Source of the DNA: a virus
IMG/VR virus record: IMGVR_UViG_3300035670_000067
Span: 1-64,000 of that record
Direction: 5' to 3' (one strand)
DNA length: 64,000 nt
The notes under the pieces are model-generated. The model was not told the origin of the DNA. It saw nothing but the letters and a program-made list of their open reading frames with translations, and made no database searches. Positions 35,801 to 44,058 of the stretch are shown here, piece by piece (positions within the stretch are counted from its first letter, which is position 1; every line of letters begins with the position of its first letter). Made by a program: the position numbers and the translations under genes.

Positions 35801-36855
35801 CCGATTAAACCTGAAGCAAGTGTATAACCGATACCCCTTATTGCACCGCCAACCGAAACCGCCAACTTTCTTAAACTGAATGTCAAGAAATTGAAAAACA
35901 TTTCGGCGATTGTTCCTGCGGCTCTACCTAAATCGCCAGCGACTGCGCTAACAGTGTCGCCAAAGATACTACCAACCGTAGAAGCAATTGATCCAACGGC
36001 GGCTCTGGCAGATCCTGATGTTCTTGACTGCAACGCCATCTGTTGCATTTTAGTACCGATATCAATAGCAGTAAAACCAAGAGCGCCACCCAGTTCTAAT
36101 GCCCCCTGTCTAACTGTATTACGTATCATATCTCTTCGTTGTTTTAGTACCTTGGCTCTTTCTCTAAATTGAGAACGCATAGTTCTCTGATATGCGGAAT
36201 TAGCTTTAGCTCTTAACCGCTGAACTCTTAATTCTTCTGCTATATCTCCACCAACAATTCCAGTTTGACCAGCTAATTTGCCAGACGCAGAACGAACATA
36301 GTTATTTGCTATTTCGCGAACTTCTTTTATAGAGCGTCCGTATTTATGCATACCGGCAGCAGCTTTATCCATATTAACTACTGATATTTTAGCTAAAGTG
36401 TCTCTCATCGGCTGCAGATATTTGTTTGCATTCAGCGCAGAAACACCAGCCTGCTTCAATTTAAGTGAAAGAGCGGCAATTTTCATATTATATGAATGCA
36501 TTACCCTAACTTTAGCAGAATTCATAATTGACGCCATAGTTCTAGATATACTATCGCCAGTTTGCCTAAAACTTCTGGAAGTTTTAGCGGAAACACTACG
36601 CAAATTCCCATATCTATTCTGAAGTAATCTTATCGTCCCACTGTAATCCCCAAGCTTCTTATCTGCTCTTTCAGCAGACTTCACCAAAGCATCTACATCT
36701 GCTTTAGTAAGTGTAAACCCCTTACCGGAAGTCTTACGAATTTTTTCTAATTCTGCGCGTAAATCAGCCGCAGTACCAACTAATTTAGCGATCTGCTTCT
36801 GAGAGTTGCCGGTCTTTATGCCAAGAACAAATCTTATTTCTCGTTCTCTGGCCAT
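32812..36855 (-). CDS. Tail tape measure protein
   Basis: Protein of 1347 aa, among the longest genes, directly downstream of two chaperone-like genes. A basic coiled-coil N-terminus ('MAREREIRFVLGIKTGNSQK') leads to a hydrophobic Gly/Ala membrane-like region (~335-400). A domain typical of phage tail tape measures follows: 'GTKFQWVMTAVQKMMYRTGM', 'SEAL'-like 'TQKEALDVLRASVQLAM', 'LVTFFNAYKSQLKDAAEAGR' and 'GVPAREAAIQLAYLTRAFG'. It sets tail length and later helps DNA entry. By the usual rule (about 1.5 angstrom per residue) the tail would be near 200 nm (inference). Start overlaps the previous stop by one base. Confidence 0.88.
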   Translation of the reverse strand: MAREREIRFVLGIKTGNSQKQIAKLVGTAADLRAELEKIRKTSGKGFTLTKADVDALVKSAERADKKLGDYSGTIRLLQNRYGNLRSVSAKTSRSFRQTGDSISRTMASIMNSAKVRVMHSYNMKIAALSLKLKQAGVSALNANKYLQPMRDTLAKISVVNMDKAAAGMHKYGRSIKEVREIANNYVRSASGKLAGQTGIVGGDIAEELRVQRLRAKANSAYQRTMRSQFRERAKVLKQRRDMIRNTVRQGALELGGALGFTAIDIGTKMQQMALQSRTSGSARAAVGSIASTVGSIFGDTVSAVAGDLGRAAGTIAEMFFNFLTFSLRKLAVSVGGAIRGIGYTLASGLIGGIIGTLAGGPGGGTAIGAAVMAGITLVVMGVISTIQVIAGRIQLIFEEVIDIVTKSMKVIGDVLTAGFRIIGAIVKGSVRVIKEIWSSFWKGLAALTRMSMNNILESIAKFANDSLVLFVSFERGAVKAAQEVIDIYGTKFQWVMTAVQKMMYRTGMSFEAINEAMFNTLSSGFRTQKEALDVLRASVQLAMGDMSDLGEATNSLVTFFNAYKSQLKDAAEAGRILNAGTTLGVTTLQEYGPALSSAASILESLGVPAREAAIQLAYLTRAFGRGSAGTSSKYMQRFAEAVYRPSSKARKEMEALGLDMNKIQDVTKKRGFGEGFAQMIQQLGKIPVEKLSKVFGLVQARRAFGIFSKKGAIEEIAQMRQEFEKLEKSVSAQVGMALNTMQSKLARINETINVAKLSFAKLLDKLLSATVFSNKMMSYWKELGKILTSSRIESIIERFGKALVVLRPVVDFMKASFEKFLEAVKSLVHGTMFDPQVIEKIKSKLMDIYKFFTSMMKMGDTNYIIMFARIVSDALLKILTIGEKIKNVFVGIFRGDMYSVDKLKRFGQEIYSMIVFAINKALTYASLGLIWLLSQIGVLIASFDIGALMKNSIFSGETVSAMKWLWETFLVAGTIALYKIYDIILQIFDWILNSDNKVITTIMDGVRSVYNGLKSIVTTAYALYGIFQLIWNILKYTSPAMFAFDTMLQAASLDIAKKFGLDVRFDKATPEVLKNLFANADQFFDPNTKNASDAVKRERARVADKIKENEKLLKDNAEIAAQAIENSIGQVTDTLKEYGEKILDYLSGQAGAARAAGAAGNKAQVLTDIHDYEKTRRQSIAEKAQRAARSGTYAGQTFTGGLPKTNWTASQITKASRTVYNRYMKEVAANAAEIQDAAARDAYVRSQVDKIEAAFGKVDYKERAIQGQGTWEGLIGEIQKQLNISPDPLTVRGGEATQKETAQAVETGMLNAMRRLREENRGAVAGKRGGVSVFDNAGTGDVWSVA

Positions 36856-37487
36856 TATTTCACGCTGTTAGGATTCCATTTACCATAGTTGAGTTTGAAA
36901 TTAGGAGCCTTCTTAGAATATTCTATTAGCTGCGTTCTCAAATTTTCAAATTCTTCGTGAGACATTGTTGCCAATCTGTTCTTCACGTTATCAACATCTA
37001 TATATGGAAGTTTTATCTCTCCATTCATTACTTTCGCCCTAGCTTCATCTATGGACTGCTTAGAATAACCGTGCTGTGCAATCATAAGATCAAATTGTGA
37101 CATGCTGGGCTGAACTGTTACAAATGCATTAGACGTATGTAGCTGCTGCCCCGTAGTGGCGGCTGGCTGGGCATTTTGAGCAGCAATGGCGGCGTCTCCA
37201 AACATGCTCTTGTCCTTTTTAGGGTCTGCATACATACGCCGTTGCATACAGCCTATTGCGAACATGATAGATTCAATTAATGATGGATCTTCTGAGTCCA
37301 CCATATCAACAAATTCAGATAATGTCTTACACCCGCCCATCCCCATTGTCGCTGCTATCGCAACAGAACGTTGAATTAAATCATAACGTTCTACATTAAA
37401 GATCTCCTCGCCTATCTGTACCTGATGTACAACCTTAGAGGCGAGGAGATCTTTGTAATACTTTTCGTCTCTGTCTACTGCATTCAC
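36855..37487 (-). CDS. Tail assembly chaperone-like protein 2
   Basis: Protein of 210 aa between the first chaperone-like gene and the tape measure, the standard place of the second tail assembly chaperone. GTG start in a four-base GTGA overlap with the preceding stop, so it is translated by coupling rather than by the frameshift seen in lambda. Helical with a Gln/Ala-rich middle. Function by position. Confidence 0.6.
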   Translation of the reverse strand: MNAVDRDEKYYKDLLASKVVHQVQIGEEIFNVERYDLIQRSVAIAATMGMGGCKTLSEFVDMVDSEDPSLIESIMFAIGCMQRRMYADPKKDKSMFGDAAIAAQNAQPAATTGQQLHTSNAFVTVQPSMSQFDLMIAQHGYSKQSIDEARAKVMNGEIKLPYIDVDNVKNRLATMSHEEFENLRTQLIEYSKKAPNFKLNYGKWNPNSVK

Positions 37488-37918
37488 TTAGACGCGATAT
37501 TGATGATGTCAGAAGGCTTAACGTCTTCTTCTTTGTCTATAGTGCCAGTAAGTGCGAATTTGAAAACAAGCTGCATAGTATAAAGATCCATAATTTCCTC
37601 AAGACGTTTCTTTGCTTCTTCAATATCCATGGATTTGAATTCAGGATGTGCCTTGCCCAAGGATATCACTATACCCTTCATCATATTACCAAGCATCTTG
37701 TCATTCTCTCCATCAATTTTATTTTCAATAGCACTTAACTCATCAAACTCTTCTTCAGACAACCCAACTGCTCCCTCTTTTTTCTGGAGAAAACGCATTC
37801 TGGTAAACGCACTACTCTCTTCCTTATCCATCAAAGCCTTATGCTCAGAATAAGTGAGAGTCGTAAACGTGTAAACCTTTTCATCTGCGAGCTTGACGAG
37901 CAACTTTCTCATTTCCAA
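37484..37918 (-). CDS. Tail assembly chaperone-like protein 1
   Basis: Protein of 144 aa: 'MEMRKLLVKLADEKVYTFTT' then acidic helices ('GLSEEEFDELSAIENKIDGE'). Small acidic helical protein immediately upstream of the tape measure pair, as expected for tail chaperones that bind the tape measure before tube assembly. Its transcription from upstream must pass the terminator at 37945-37978. Confidence 0.6.
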   Translation of the reverse strand: MEMRKLLVKLADEKVYTFTTLTYSEHKALMDKEESSAFTRMRFLQKKEGAVGLSEEEFDELSAIENKIDGENDKMLGNMMKGIVISLGKAHPEFKSMDIEEAKKRLEEIMDLYTMQLVFKFALTGTIDKEEDVKPSDIINIASK

Positions 37919-37944
37919 TTCCTTTATGTTGGATTAGAACTAAT

Positions 37945-37978
37945 AACAAAAAAGAAGCCGGCTCAAAGAGCCGGCTTC
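37945..37978 (-). terminator. Strong terminator after the tail tube gene
   Basis: Perfect 11-bp stem GAAGCCGGCTC / GAGCCGGCTTC with a three-base loop, followed on the minus strand by TTTTTTGTT. It lies between the tail tube stop (37999) and the chaperone gene, so it likely raises the ratio of tube to downstream tail proteins by partial termination. Confidence 0.88.
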
Positions 37979-37998
37979 GGATGGCTTCGAGGTTTTCT

Positions 37999-38433
37999 TT
38001 AGACGTTAGCGTTCCACACCGGGGCGGTCGCACCCAGCGAGATGTGGCCAGGATCAGCAATCGTAAACGTCAAATCACTTGTGACGAAGTCATTCTGTGT
38101 ACTGGCCACAGAATAGTTACTGAGCTTACAAGCTTCAATAGTTCCAGCAAGACCGCCGCCGTTGGGACCAAACCCAAGCACGACGTCAACATAGTTGTTT
38201 GTCAACATCGCATCACTGAGAGTCCAGCGTGAGCTGGACGCAGTAATCTCGCCAGATCTATTGCCAAGCTCGATAGCAAGTGGAAGACGATAATCGCCAC
38301 CGTACAGACTCTGAGGATCGCCGTCATAACTGACAGAGATTTCTGTCATCACGCCGACGCCAACAGCAGGTGAAACCGCATTCTCTGCTCTAACAACCAT
38401 AGTACCGACAGAAAACTGATATGTGTACGCCAT
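37999..38433 (-). CDS. Major tail tube-like protein
   Basis: Protein of 144 aa: 'MAYTYQFSVGTMVVRAENAV', 'VGVMTEISVSYDGDPQSL', 'NRSGEITASSSRWTLSDAML'. Small beta-rich protein with a strong ribosome site (TAGGAGAAAATC before ATG) and a strong terminator after it, as for abundant structural proteins. Position just before the tape measure and chaperones indicates the tail tube subunit. No sheath gene is adjacent. Confidence 0.7.
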   Translation of the reverse strand: MAYTYQFSVGTMVVRAENAVSPAVGVGVMTEISVSYDGDPQSLYGGDYRLPLAIELGNRSGEITASSSRWTLSDAMLTNNYVDVVLGFGPNGGGLAGTIEACKLSNYSVASTQNDFVTSDLTFTIADPGHISLGATAPVWNANV

Positions 38434-38493
38434 GATTTTCTCCTAGTTGATTTTTAAGCCATCACGATATTTATCTATCTTGCCCAAACACTC

Positions 38494-39828
38494 TCAATCC
38501 TTCAAATACACTAAATCCAAATATGACTGCAATTCGATCATAGAATTTTCCCATGTCCTCCACACAACCGATGCATATCTATTGTCTATTTCTAAACGCT
38601 GTTCGGCAGTGCCGCGTTCTTCATAAACCTGATTCATTTTGTCTCCAAGTTCCTGAATATCACCAAATCCCATTTCTTCTCCCTCATAATAGGCCGAAGT
38701 CCCGACAGCCAATTTATCGTCGCATCTTCTATATGAAACTTCTTTACACAAATATCTCGCACCCTCCATATATTCCATATAACCACAACATTCATTATTC
38801 AATTGAATGATTGGCTTTTTCATAGCTCCTAATTCTAATCCAGGAAGCCAAGTAGATTCACCACTAGAGAATCCAACCAAACAATCTATACGAGAATACA
38901 CATGAGGCAACACTTCTGGATGAATTGGTACGTCTAATACTGAAATATGAGGTAACTTGTTTGCTGGCAACCCTAGCTTGGCAATGCAGGCATTTAGTTC
39001 AAGCCTTATTGACCATTTAGATCTATCCTCTTGATACTCTCCATAAGGCCGATTGCCATACTTGCAGACCAGCAGAAGGCTAACAGGATCATCTTTTGTA
39101 AACGTATTACAATAGGCTTGAACGATTTCTTCAACACCCTTCCTATAGTTCCAGCTTCCCACCACACCAAATACATATCTGTTACGAAGAGACACAATAT
39201 CAATTGGCGTAATTCCAGGGTGAAATAATTTCCCATCATAACCTATCCTCACTGTTGCTAATTGGGACTTAACTCCCGATTCTTTAAATCTGCGATAATC
39301 TATTTCTGTGGGGCATAAGATAAGATTCGCGTTATTACACCATTCCACAAGTCTAGGTTGCATCCTTCTAGTCTCGATCATAGTCCAGCCTATTACAATT
39401 CTATCAGTTGGCAAGAATTCTTTCTGTAGATGTCCAGGACCAGCTATAACAAGGAATATAGATTTACTAATATCAAAACACGGATTATTCACATACCATT
39501 GCAATCTACTAAACAATGCTGGATGAATATCAATTGGTGATTTTATTGGCGAAAGTTTGATATCATATAATCCAGTCTTTTCAAGACCAAATATCACTTC
39601 TCTTGTGTGCCCAGCATACCCACCATAGAAATCAACATAACCTCTAATATGCAGATTTCTCTTTTTAGCTCCAACGAAATCATTGACCAAAAACGGTCTG
39701 GCTAACGCACCTTCTGACGTCAATACATTTCCAATATCTAATGGACATAGATTCATCTCTTCAGCAACTGGATTAGAACAAGTATCACTATTGTTAGATT
39801 TATCTTTTTTTGCCCTTATCATGGCCAC
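38494..39828 (-). CDS. GT-B glycosyltransferase within the tail genes
   Basis: Protein of 444 aa. 'RGYVDFYGGYAGHTREVIFG' at the N-terminus, 'YVFGVVGSWNYRKGVEEIVQ' (inter-domain strand and catalytic-loop region) and 'SSGESTWLPGLELGAMKKPI' (the E-rich donor-binding motif) mark a family 4-like GT-B transferase. It is embedded between the tail terminator-like and tail tube genes, overlapping the former by ten bases, so it is expressed with virion proteins. A virion-modifying role is inferred from this context. Confidence 0.78.
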   Translation of the reverse strand: MAMIRAKKDKSNNSDTCSNPVAEEMNLCPLDIGNVLTSEGALARPFLVNDFVGAKKRNLHIRGYVDFYGGYAGHTREVIFGLEKTGLYDIKLSPIKSPIDIHPALFSRLQWYVNNPCFDISKSIFLVIAGPGHLQKEFLPTDRIVIGWTMIETRRMQPRLVEWCNNANLILCPTEIDYRRFKESGVKSQLATVRIGYDGKLFHPGITPIDIVSLRNRYVFGVVGSWNYRKGVEEIVQAYCNTFTKDDPVSLLLVCKYGNRPYGEYQEDRSKWSIRLELNACIAKLGLPANKLPHISVLDVPIHPEVLPHVYSRIDCLVGFSSGESTWLPGLELGAMKKPIIQLNNECCGYMEYMEGARYLCKEVSYRRCDDKLAVGTSAYYEGEEMGFGDIQELGDKMNQVYEERGTAEQRLEIDNRYASVVWRTWENSMIELQSYLDLVYLKD

Positions 39829-40316
39829 TCATCCTCGGTTCCATATCTGCTTTGGTAATCTTCATCCTTTGCTGAGACCACGAGAGAAAAATTCATAAAT
39901 CCACAATACTTCTCAAATTGATTTGAATATCTGAATTCTCTTTGTGTTCTCAAGCACTTGGCTACATACAAACCATAATTGCTAGGACTGTTTACTTCGC
40001 ATAATTGTTGTGGACGTTTATTTAAAATATTTTCTATCTCGTCCATTATCTTACTAGCGGTCGTCCTAGGATTCTTATCCGTCTTTTCAACCCACACATA
40101 AAATCCTATAGAAGCGTGTTCTGCTGGCAACTTTTCTTCAGCATTTTCTATCACGTAATCGTAACATATCTGTGGATATCTATTGCCGATAGGATTGCCG
40201 TCACTTGGATGTATTTCTATATTACCATTCTGGTCTTTTGCCAGCAGTTTCACCAAAATTGGCGATAATTCAAGGACTAATGGAATCTTTGCTTCTATTT
40301 TGATTGCTGTTGGCAT
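39819..40316 (-). CDS. Tail terminator/completion-like protein
   Basis: Protein of 165 aa: 'KIPLVLELSPILVKLLAKDQ' then 'ASIGFYVWVEKTDKNPRTT' and 'NYGLYVAKCLRTQREFRY'. Size and position, just after the HK97 gp10-like gene and before the tail tube, match tail terminator proteins that cap the tube. Assignment is mainly positional. Confidence 0.5.
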   Translation of the reverse strand: MPTAIKIEAKIPLVLELSPILVKLLAKDQNGNIEIHPSDGNPIGNRYPQICYDYVIENAEEKLPAEHASIGFYVWVEKTDKNPRTTASKIMDEIENILNKRPQQLCEVNSPSNYGLYVAKCLRTQREFRYSNQFEKYCGFMNFSLVVSAKDEDYQSRYGTEDEWP

Positions 40317-40936
40317 TATTCACCGACTTGTTGAAGTATTAGCCTCGGGATTTCTTCCAACATTCTTTTCTCTGCCAATTCTAAAGATTTATCCATCCAC
40401 TGATATCCTGGTGCAATCTTTGATACAGAAGTAGTAAACACAACACCATATTTTTCTGAGCCTGCTTTCTGCGCGTTCAGCCAAGTTGAAGTGCTAGTAT
40501 ATCTTAACTCATTATCTATGTATCTTTGGCGAAATTTGCCTCTTAATCTATTGTATGGAATAGCAAGTGCGTATGGATGTTTGTAAGATCTTGGAGGCAG
40601 CGCTTTTCTACCATACTGTTCTATGATCAATGGGAAAAACGCTTCCATGACTGATTCGGATAAAATGATTCTTGATGTCAATTTATTATTTTCTATTCTT
40701 AAGCTTACACCAGCACCAATTTTGGGATTTGTAATTTTTCTATTCTCAGATTTTAACTTATCAACTATACCTGCATATTTCCTAGTCGCTGGACTACGCA
40801 TCAAAACCGTTTTGAGTGACTGTCTTAAAATCTTTGGTCCATTAGCATTAATGACATTAATACTCTTTTGGACTTTCTTCAAAAGAACCTTACTTAATTT
40901 TGTTTCAAATTCTTTCGTTGATAAATTATTACGCAT
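40316..40936 (-). CDS. HK97 gp10-like head-tail / neck protein
   Basis: Protein of 206 aa, basic and helical at the N-terminus ('KEFETKLSKVLLKKVQKSIN'), then 'KHPYALAIPYNRLRGKFR' and 'GYQWMDKSLELAEKRMLEEI', the end typical of gp10-like head-tail joining or minor tail proteins. It overlaps the Ser-rich gene by eight bases. Confidence 0.6.
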   Translation of the reverse strand: MRNNLSTKEFETKLSKVLLKKVQKSINVINANGPKILRQSLKTVLMRSPATRKYAGIVDKLKSENRKITNPKIGAGVSLRIENNKLTSRIILSESVMEAFFPLIIEQYGRKALPPRSYKHPYALAIPYNRLRGKFRQRYIDNELRYTSTSTWLNAQKAGSEKYGVVFTTSVSKIAPGYQWMDKSLELAEKRMLEEIPRLILQQVGE

Positions 40937-43070
40937 TGGCGAAATTCACTTCTTCTATACGTTCAGCGTTTACTTCCAAATGATGTCCTCTACCTGCCGC
41001 GTCATTGACGTGAACAACTCTAAATATAATTCCTTCTTCGCTTGTCATCGAACTTGATTCGCTCGCTTCAGAAGAGGAAGATGTGCTCAAAAATGTTGAG
41101 GAGCTCGAGCTGAATGAACTTGTTGAAGAACTGGAACTTCTAGTAGAACTGCTTGAAGAAGAAGAATAACTGTACGGTGTACTCAATTCTAACGTGCTCA
41201 GCGATGTTGAGCTATCAGATGATGATGTAGATTCAATTACACTACTGGACGATGAAGACGACTGTGAAGAAGTCGAAGATGATGAAGACGACTGTGAAGA
41301 ATCTGATGACTGAGAAGTTGGCGATGACGAACTACTAGACGATGATTCTTGCAGAAGCGTGGATGATGACGACGAAGATGTTTCTGACGCTTCGGTTGAC
41401 GAAGACGAAGACGAAGACGATGACGTTTCAGATGCTTCGGTTGACGAAGACGAAGACGAAGTTGATGACGAAGACGATGATAAAGACGAAGATGTTTCCG
41501 ATGCTTCGGTTGATGAAGAAGATAACGAAGTTGATGACGAAGACGAAGACGAAGACGATGACGTTTCAGATGCTTCGGTTGACGAAGACGAAGACGATGA
41601 CGAAGAAGTTTCCGATACTTCTGTTGATGAAGAAGATAGCGAAGTTGATGATGAAGACGAAGACGAAGACGATGACGTTTCAGATGCTTCGGTTGACGAA
41701 GACGAAGACGAAGACGAAGAAGTTTCCGATACTTCAGTTGATGACGACGAAGAGGATGACGAAGACGTTTCCGATACTTCTGTTGATGAAGAAGATAATG
41801 AAGTTGATGAAGATGATGACGAAGACGAAGATGATGTTTCCGACGCTTCGGTTGATGATGACGAAGATGAAGAAGAAGATGTTTCAGATGCTTCGGTTGA
41901 CGAAGACGATGACGAAGACGATAACGAAGACGATGACGTTTCAGATGCTTCGGTTGACGAAGACGAAGATGAACTACTTAAAGACGTAGAACTACTCGAA
42001 GACGACATTTCAGGTCCTTCTTCTTCAATGTCGCCAGATTCCATATTTACAGCTATTAAATCCGCGTTCCCCATAGTGTCTGGAATAGTGGGGAAAGAAG
42101 TAATATCATCAAATCTATACCAAGAATAAATATTAGCAAACTTTGGATGAGATTCTAGATTTTTTGGTCTACCGTCATTCCATATAAGAGCAACATCTGA
42201 TCCAGCTTTAGCGAATTCTCCTAAAGCTATTTCTTTATTTGAAATATAACCATCATCAAGATTTGTGTGCCAAAACACATAATCATCAAGATAGTAAGCA
42301 CCGCCAGAAACGGTGGCTGAAAGAAATTTAGATATTGATGTTCTAGAAACAACCGGTAGTGAAAAATCATTAGGAGTTGCCGTATACCCAATCAGCTTAT
42401 TATCTTCATATATTCTTATATCTTTTCCAGGATTGAATACACAAATAACACAATGCCATCTTCTATCATCGATGAAATTTGATTGATGTATGGAAGATGC
42501 AGTAAGATATAATTTGTTTTGCTGATTTCTACAATAAACTTGCCATATAGCACCAGGACCTGAATCAACTATCATTCGAATTCTAACGAAAATATCGCCC
42601 CAATTAGCTAAATTGACTAAGATTTGACTGAGAGCATATTGATTTAGATCTAAACCATCCCATCTCCACCAACATGAAATGGACCATCCAGAATTTGGAA
42701 AAAAAGAAACTGGAGGATTAGTCCCCACAAAATTGATAGATTCATCCACACCATCTAATCTTATTGCTTTTTGATTGCCGTAACTTGATGACGATGACCA
42801 ACTTGAAAACTCTATCGAAGATTCACCAATACTGCTTGAAGACCAAGAATTGAACTCTGCGCTTGTTGAAGTGCTAGATGTCGAGCTTCTTGACGATGAT
42901 GAAGAAGAACTGAATGAGCTATATTCTCGTGAAGTAAGAGAAGAAGATAATGAAGTTGATGAAGATGATGAAGATGATGAAGAGCTAAATGAATTGTATT
43001 CTCTTGAAGATATTGAAGAAAAACTTTGCGAATTTTCTGTACTACTCGATGAAGAAATATCTACAGACAT
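40929..43070 (-). CDS. Serine-rich LamG virion protein in the neck region
   Basis: Protein of 713 aa. Ser-rich 1-98, a LamG-like domain ~98-352 ('KAIRLDGVDESINFVGTNPP', 'DRRWHCVICVFNPGKDIRIY'), a second Ser-rich block ~352-670 with eleven copies of T-E-(A/V)-S-E-T-S-S, and a short folded C-terminus ('GIIFRVVHVNDAAGRGHHLE'). The LamG domain is paralogous to the first one of the 1632-aa adhesin; both end in 'FPTIPD' or 'WPTIPD' followed by a hydrophobic strand. Lying between head-tail genes, it may be a neck fibre or whisker. TAATG-coupled to the preceding gene. Confidence 0.72.
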   Translation of the reverse strand: MSVDISSSSSTENSQSFSSISSREYNSFSSSSSSSSSSTSLSSSLTSREYSSFSSSSSSSRSSTSSTSTSAEFNSWSSSSIGESSIEFSSWSSSSSYGNQKAIRLDGVDESINFVGTNPPVSFFPNSGWSISCWWRWDGLDLNQYALSQILVNLANWGDIFVRIRMIVDSGPGAIWQVYCRNQQNKLYLTASSIHQSNFIDDRRWHCVICVFNPGKDIRIYEDNKLIGYTATPNDFSLPVVSRTSISKFLSATVSGGAYYLDDYVFWHTNLDDGYISNKEIALGEFAKAGSDVALIWNDGRPKNLESHPKFANIYSWYRFDDITSFPTIPDTMGNADLIAVNMESGDIEEEGPEMSSSSSSTSLSSSSSSSSTEASETSSSSLSSSSSSSSTEASETSSSSSSSSSTEASETSSSSSSSSSSTSLSSSSTEVSETSSSSSSSSSTEVSETSSSSSSSSSTEASETSSSSSSSSSSTSLSSSSTEVSETSSSSSSSSSTEASETSSSSSSSSSSTSLSSSSTEASETSSSLSSSSSSTSSSSSSTEASETSSSSSSSSSTEASETSSSSSSTLLQESSSSSSSSPTSQSSDSSQSSSSSSTSSQSSSSSSSVIESTSSSDSSTSLSTLELSTPYSYSSSSSSSTRSSSSSTSSFSSSSSTFLSTSSSSEASESSSMTSEEGIIFRVVHVNDAAGRGHHLEVNAERIEEVNFANA
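41340..42014 (-). repeat. In-frame repeats coding Ser-rich T-E-A-S-E-T-S-S units
   Basis: Minor-strand-coded block with eleven T-E-(A/V)-S-E-T-S-S motifs spaced by serine runs. On the plus strand this appears as GATGCTTCGGTTGACG-type units between GAC/GAA/GAT stretches. Serine codons are mixed (TCT, TCA, TCG, AGT, AGC), so the tract is kept at protein level rather than by simple slippage. Confidence 0.85.
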
Positions 43071-43348
43071 TATTCACCTGTCAAATCAATAAGTTGGTCA
43101 TTGTTATGCCATTGCATCAGCTGTGGAAATATCTCGCTGTAAGAATATCTATCCCATTGACTAAATTCTTCAGGCAGCAAATGCGGATTAGCTGAGTAAT
43201 GTTTAGTCACCTTTATAACTGTTAATCCAGTCTTTGTTCTTATACAATCACCAATATTCTTTTCAACTATTATTCCAGCATCCATGTATTCTTGAACTTT
43301 ATTCCAATTTTCTTGGAATGATGTATCAACTATGAAATAGATATTCAT
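43070..43348 (-). CDS. Hypothetical protein between two Ser-rich virion genes, 92 aa
   Basis: Begins 'MNIYFIVDTSFQENWNKVQE'. Small alpha/beta protein without known motifs. It is coupled to both neighbours (four-base overlap upstream, TAATG downstream), supporting a real gene, and its place suggests a neck or connector accessory. Confidence 0.55.
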   Translation of the reverse strand: MNIYFIVDTSFQENWNKVQEYMDAGIIVEKNIGDCIRTKTGLTVIKVTKHYSANPHLLPEEFSQWDRYSYSEIFPQLMQWHNNDQLIDLTGE

Positions 43349-44058
43349 GACGAGCTACTCCCACTGGTTGATGAAGATGATGAATTTGTTACGCTACTAG
43401 ACGATGACGATGATGATGAACTGTGAGAGCCATATCCGCTACTGGTACTTGAAGATTCAGAACTTGAAGAACTACTAGAAGCGGAAGAAGTGGACTCTGT
43501 TGCATAACCTATACTTGTGGAAGAACTTGAGCTAGAACTTCTAGAAGATTCACTAGATGAAGAACTCAGTGAGCTCGTGCTAGATAATGAACTAGTTGAA
43601 GACCAGCTTTGTGAAGTGCTCAGTTCTCTGCTCGAACTTGAATAAGAACTAGATGAACTTGATGAACTACTAGAAGAAGATGAACTTGAAGATGACCAGC
43701 TCGAAAATTCTATTGATGAACTACTTGAAGACGAACTTGACGAACTACTTGAAGAAGAACTAAATGAACTATACTCTTCATCTTCATCACCATATGCATA
43801 TTGCTGATGTACTCTTATGAAATCCCCATCTCTGATATTCGTGCCATAATCAAAGAAAAACAAGTATCTGGATTTCGATAAGTTCCCAGCATCCCCGCCT
43901 TCAGCTAAACTTGGAATTTCTTCTTGTTCAAATGTACATATTACATTTCTTGCGACAGTCACTAGCTTACGAATACGTTCTCCATATTCATTGCGCGTAC
44001 CAAGATCGCGCAATCTGAGTATCGAACATTTTCGTATTAGTAACCCTTGGAAACTCAT
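43345..44058 (-). CDS. Head-closure-like protein with a C-terminal Ser-rich extension
   Basis: Protein of 237 aa. Residues 1-~92 look like a small neck adaptor ('ILRLRDLGTRNEYGERIR', 'YLFFFDYGTNIRDGDFIRVH'), as in SPP1 gp16/HK97 head-closure proteins. The remaining ~145 residues are nearly pure serine with 'IEFSSWSSSS'-like motifs seen in the two LamG proteins. A Ser-rich tail on a head-tail joining protein is unusual and suggests projecting, possibly glycosylated, neck appendages. It overlaps the connector gene by four bases. Confidence 0.65.
   Translation of the reverse strand: MSFQGLLIRKCSILRLRDLGTRNEYGERIRKLVTVARNVICTFEQEEIPSLAEGGDAGNLSKSRYLFFFDYGTNIRDGDFIRVHQQYAYGDEDEEYSSFSSSSSSSSSSSSSSSSIEFSSWSSSSSSSSSSSSSSSSSYSSSSRELSTSQSWSSTSSLSSTSSLSSSSSESSRSSSSSSSTSIGYATESTSSASSSSSSSESSSTSSGYGSHSSSSSSSSSSVTNSSSSSTSGSSSS

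Noticed and set aside
37484-37487. Programmed frameshift joining the two tail chaperones
   Set aside because: A simple GTGA overlap with its own GTG start explains expression and no slippery heptamer was seen at the junction.
41342-42129. Long plus-strand open frames rich in Asp/Glu/Val and in Lys/Thr/Met
   Set aside because: They are antisense shadows of the Ser-rich repeat block on the minus strand; composition follows the repeats and no ribosome site or neighbouring plus-strand genes exist.
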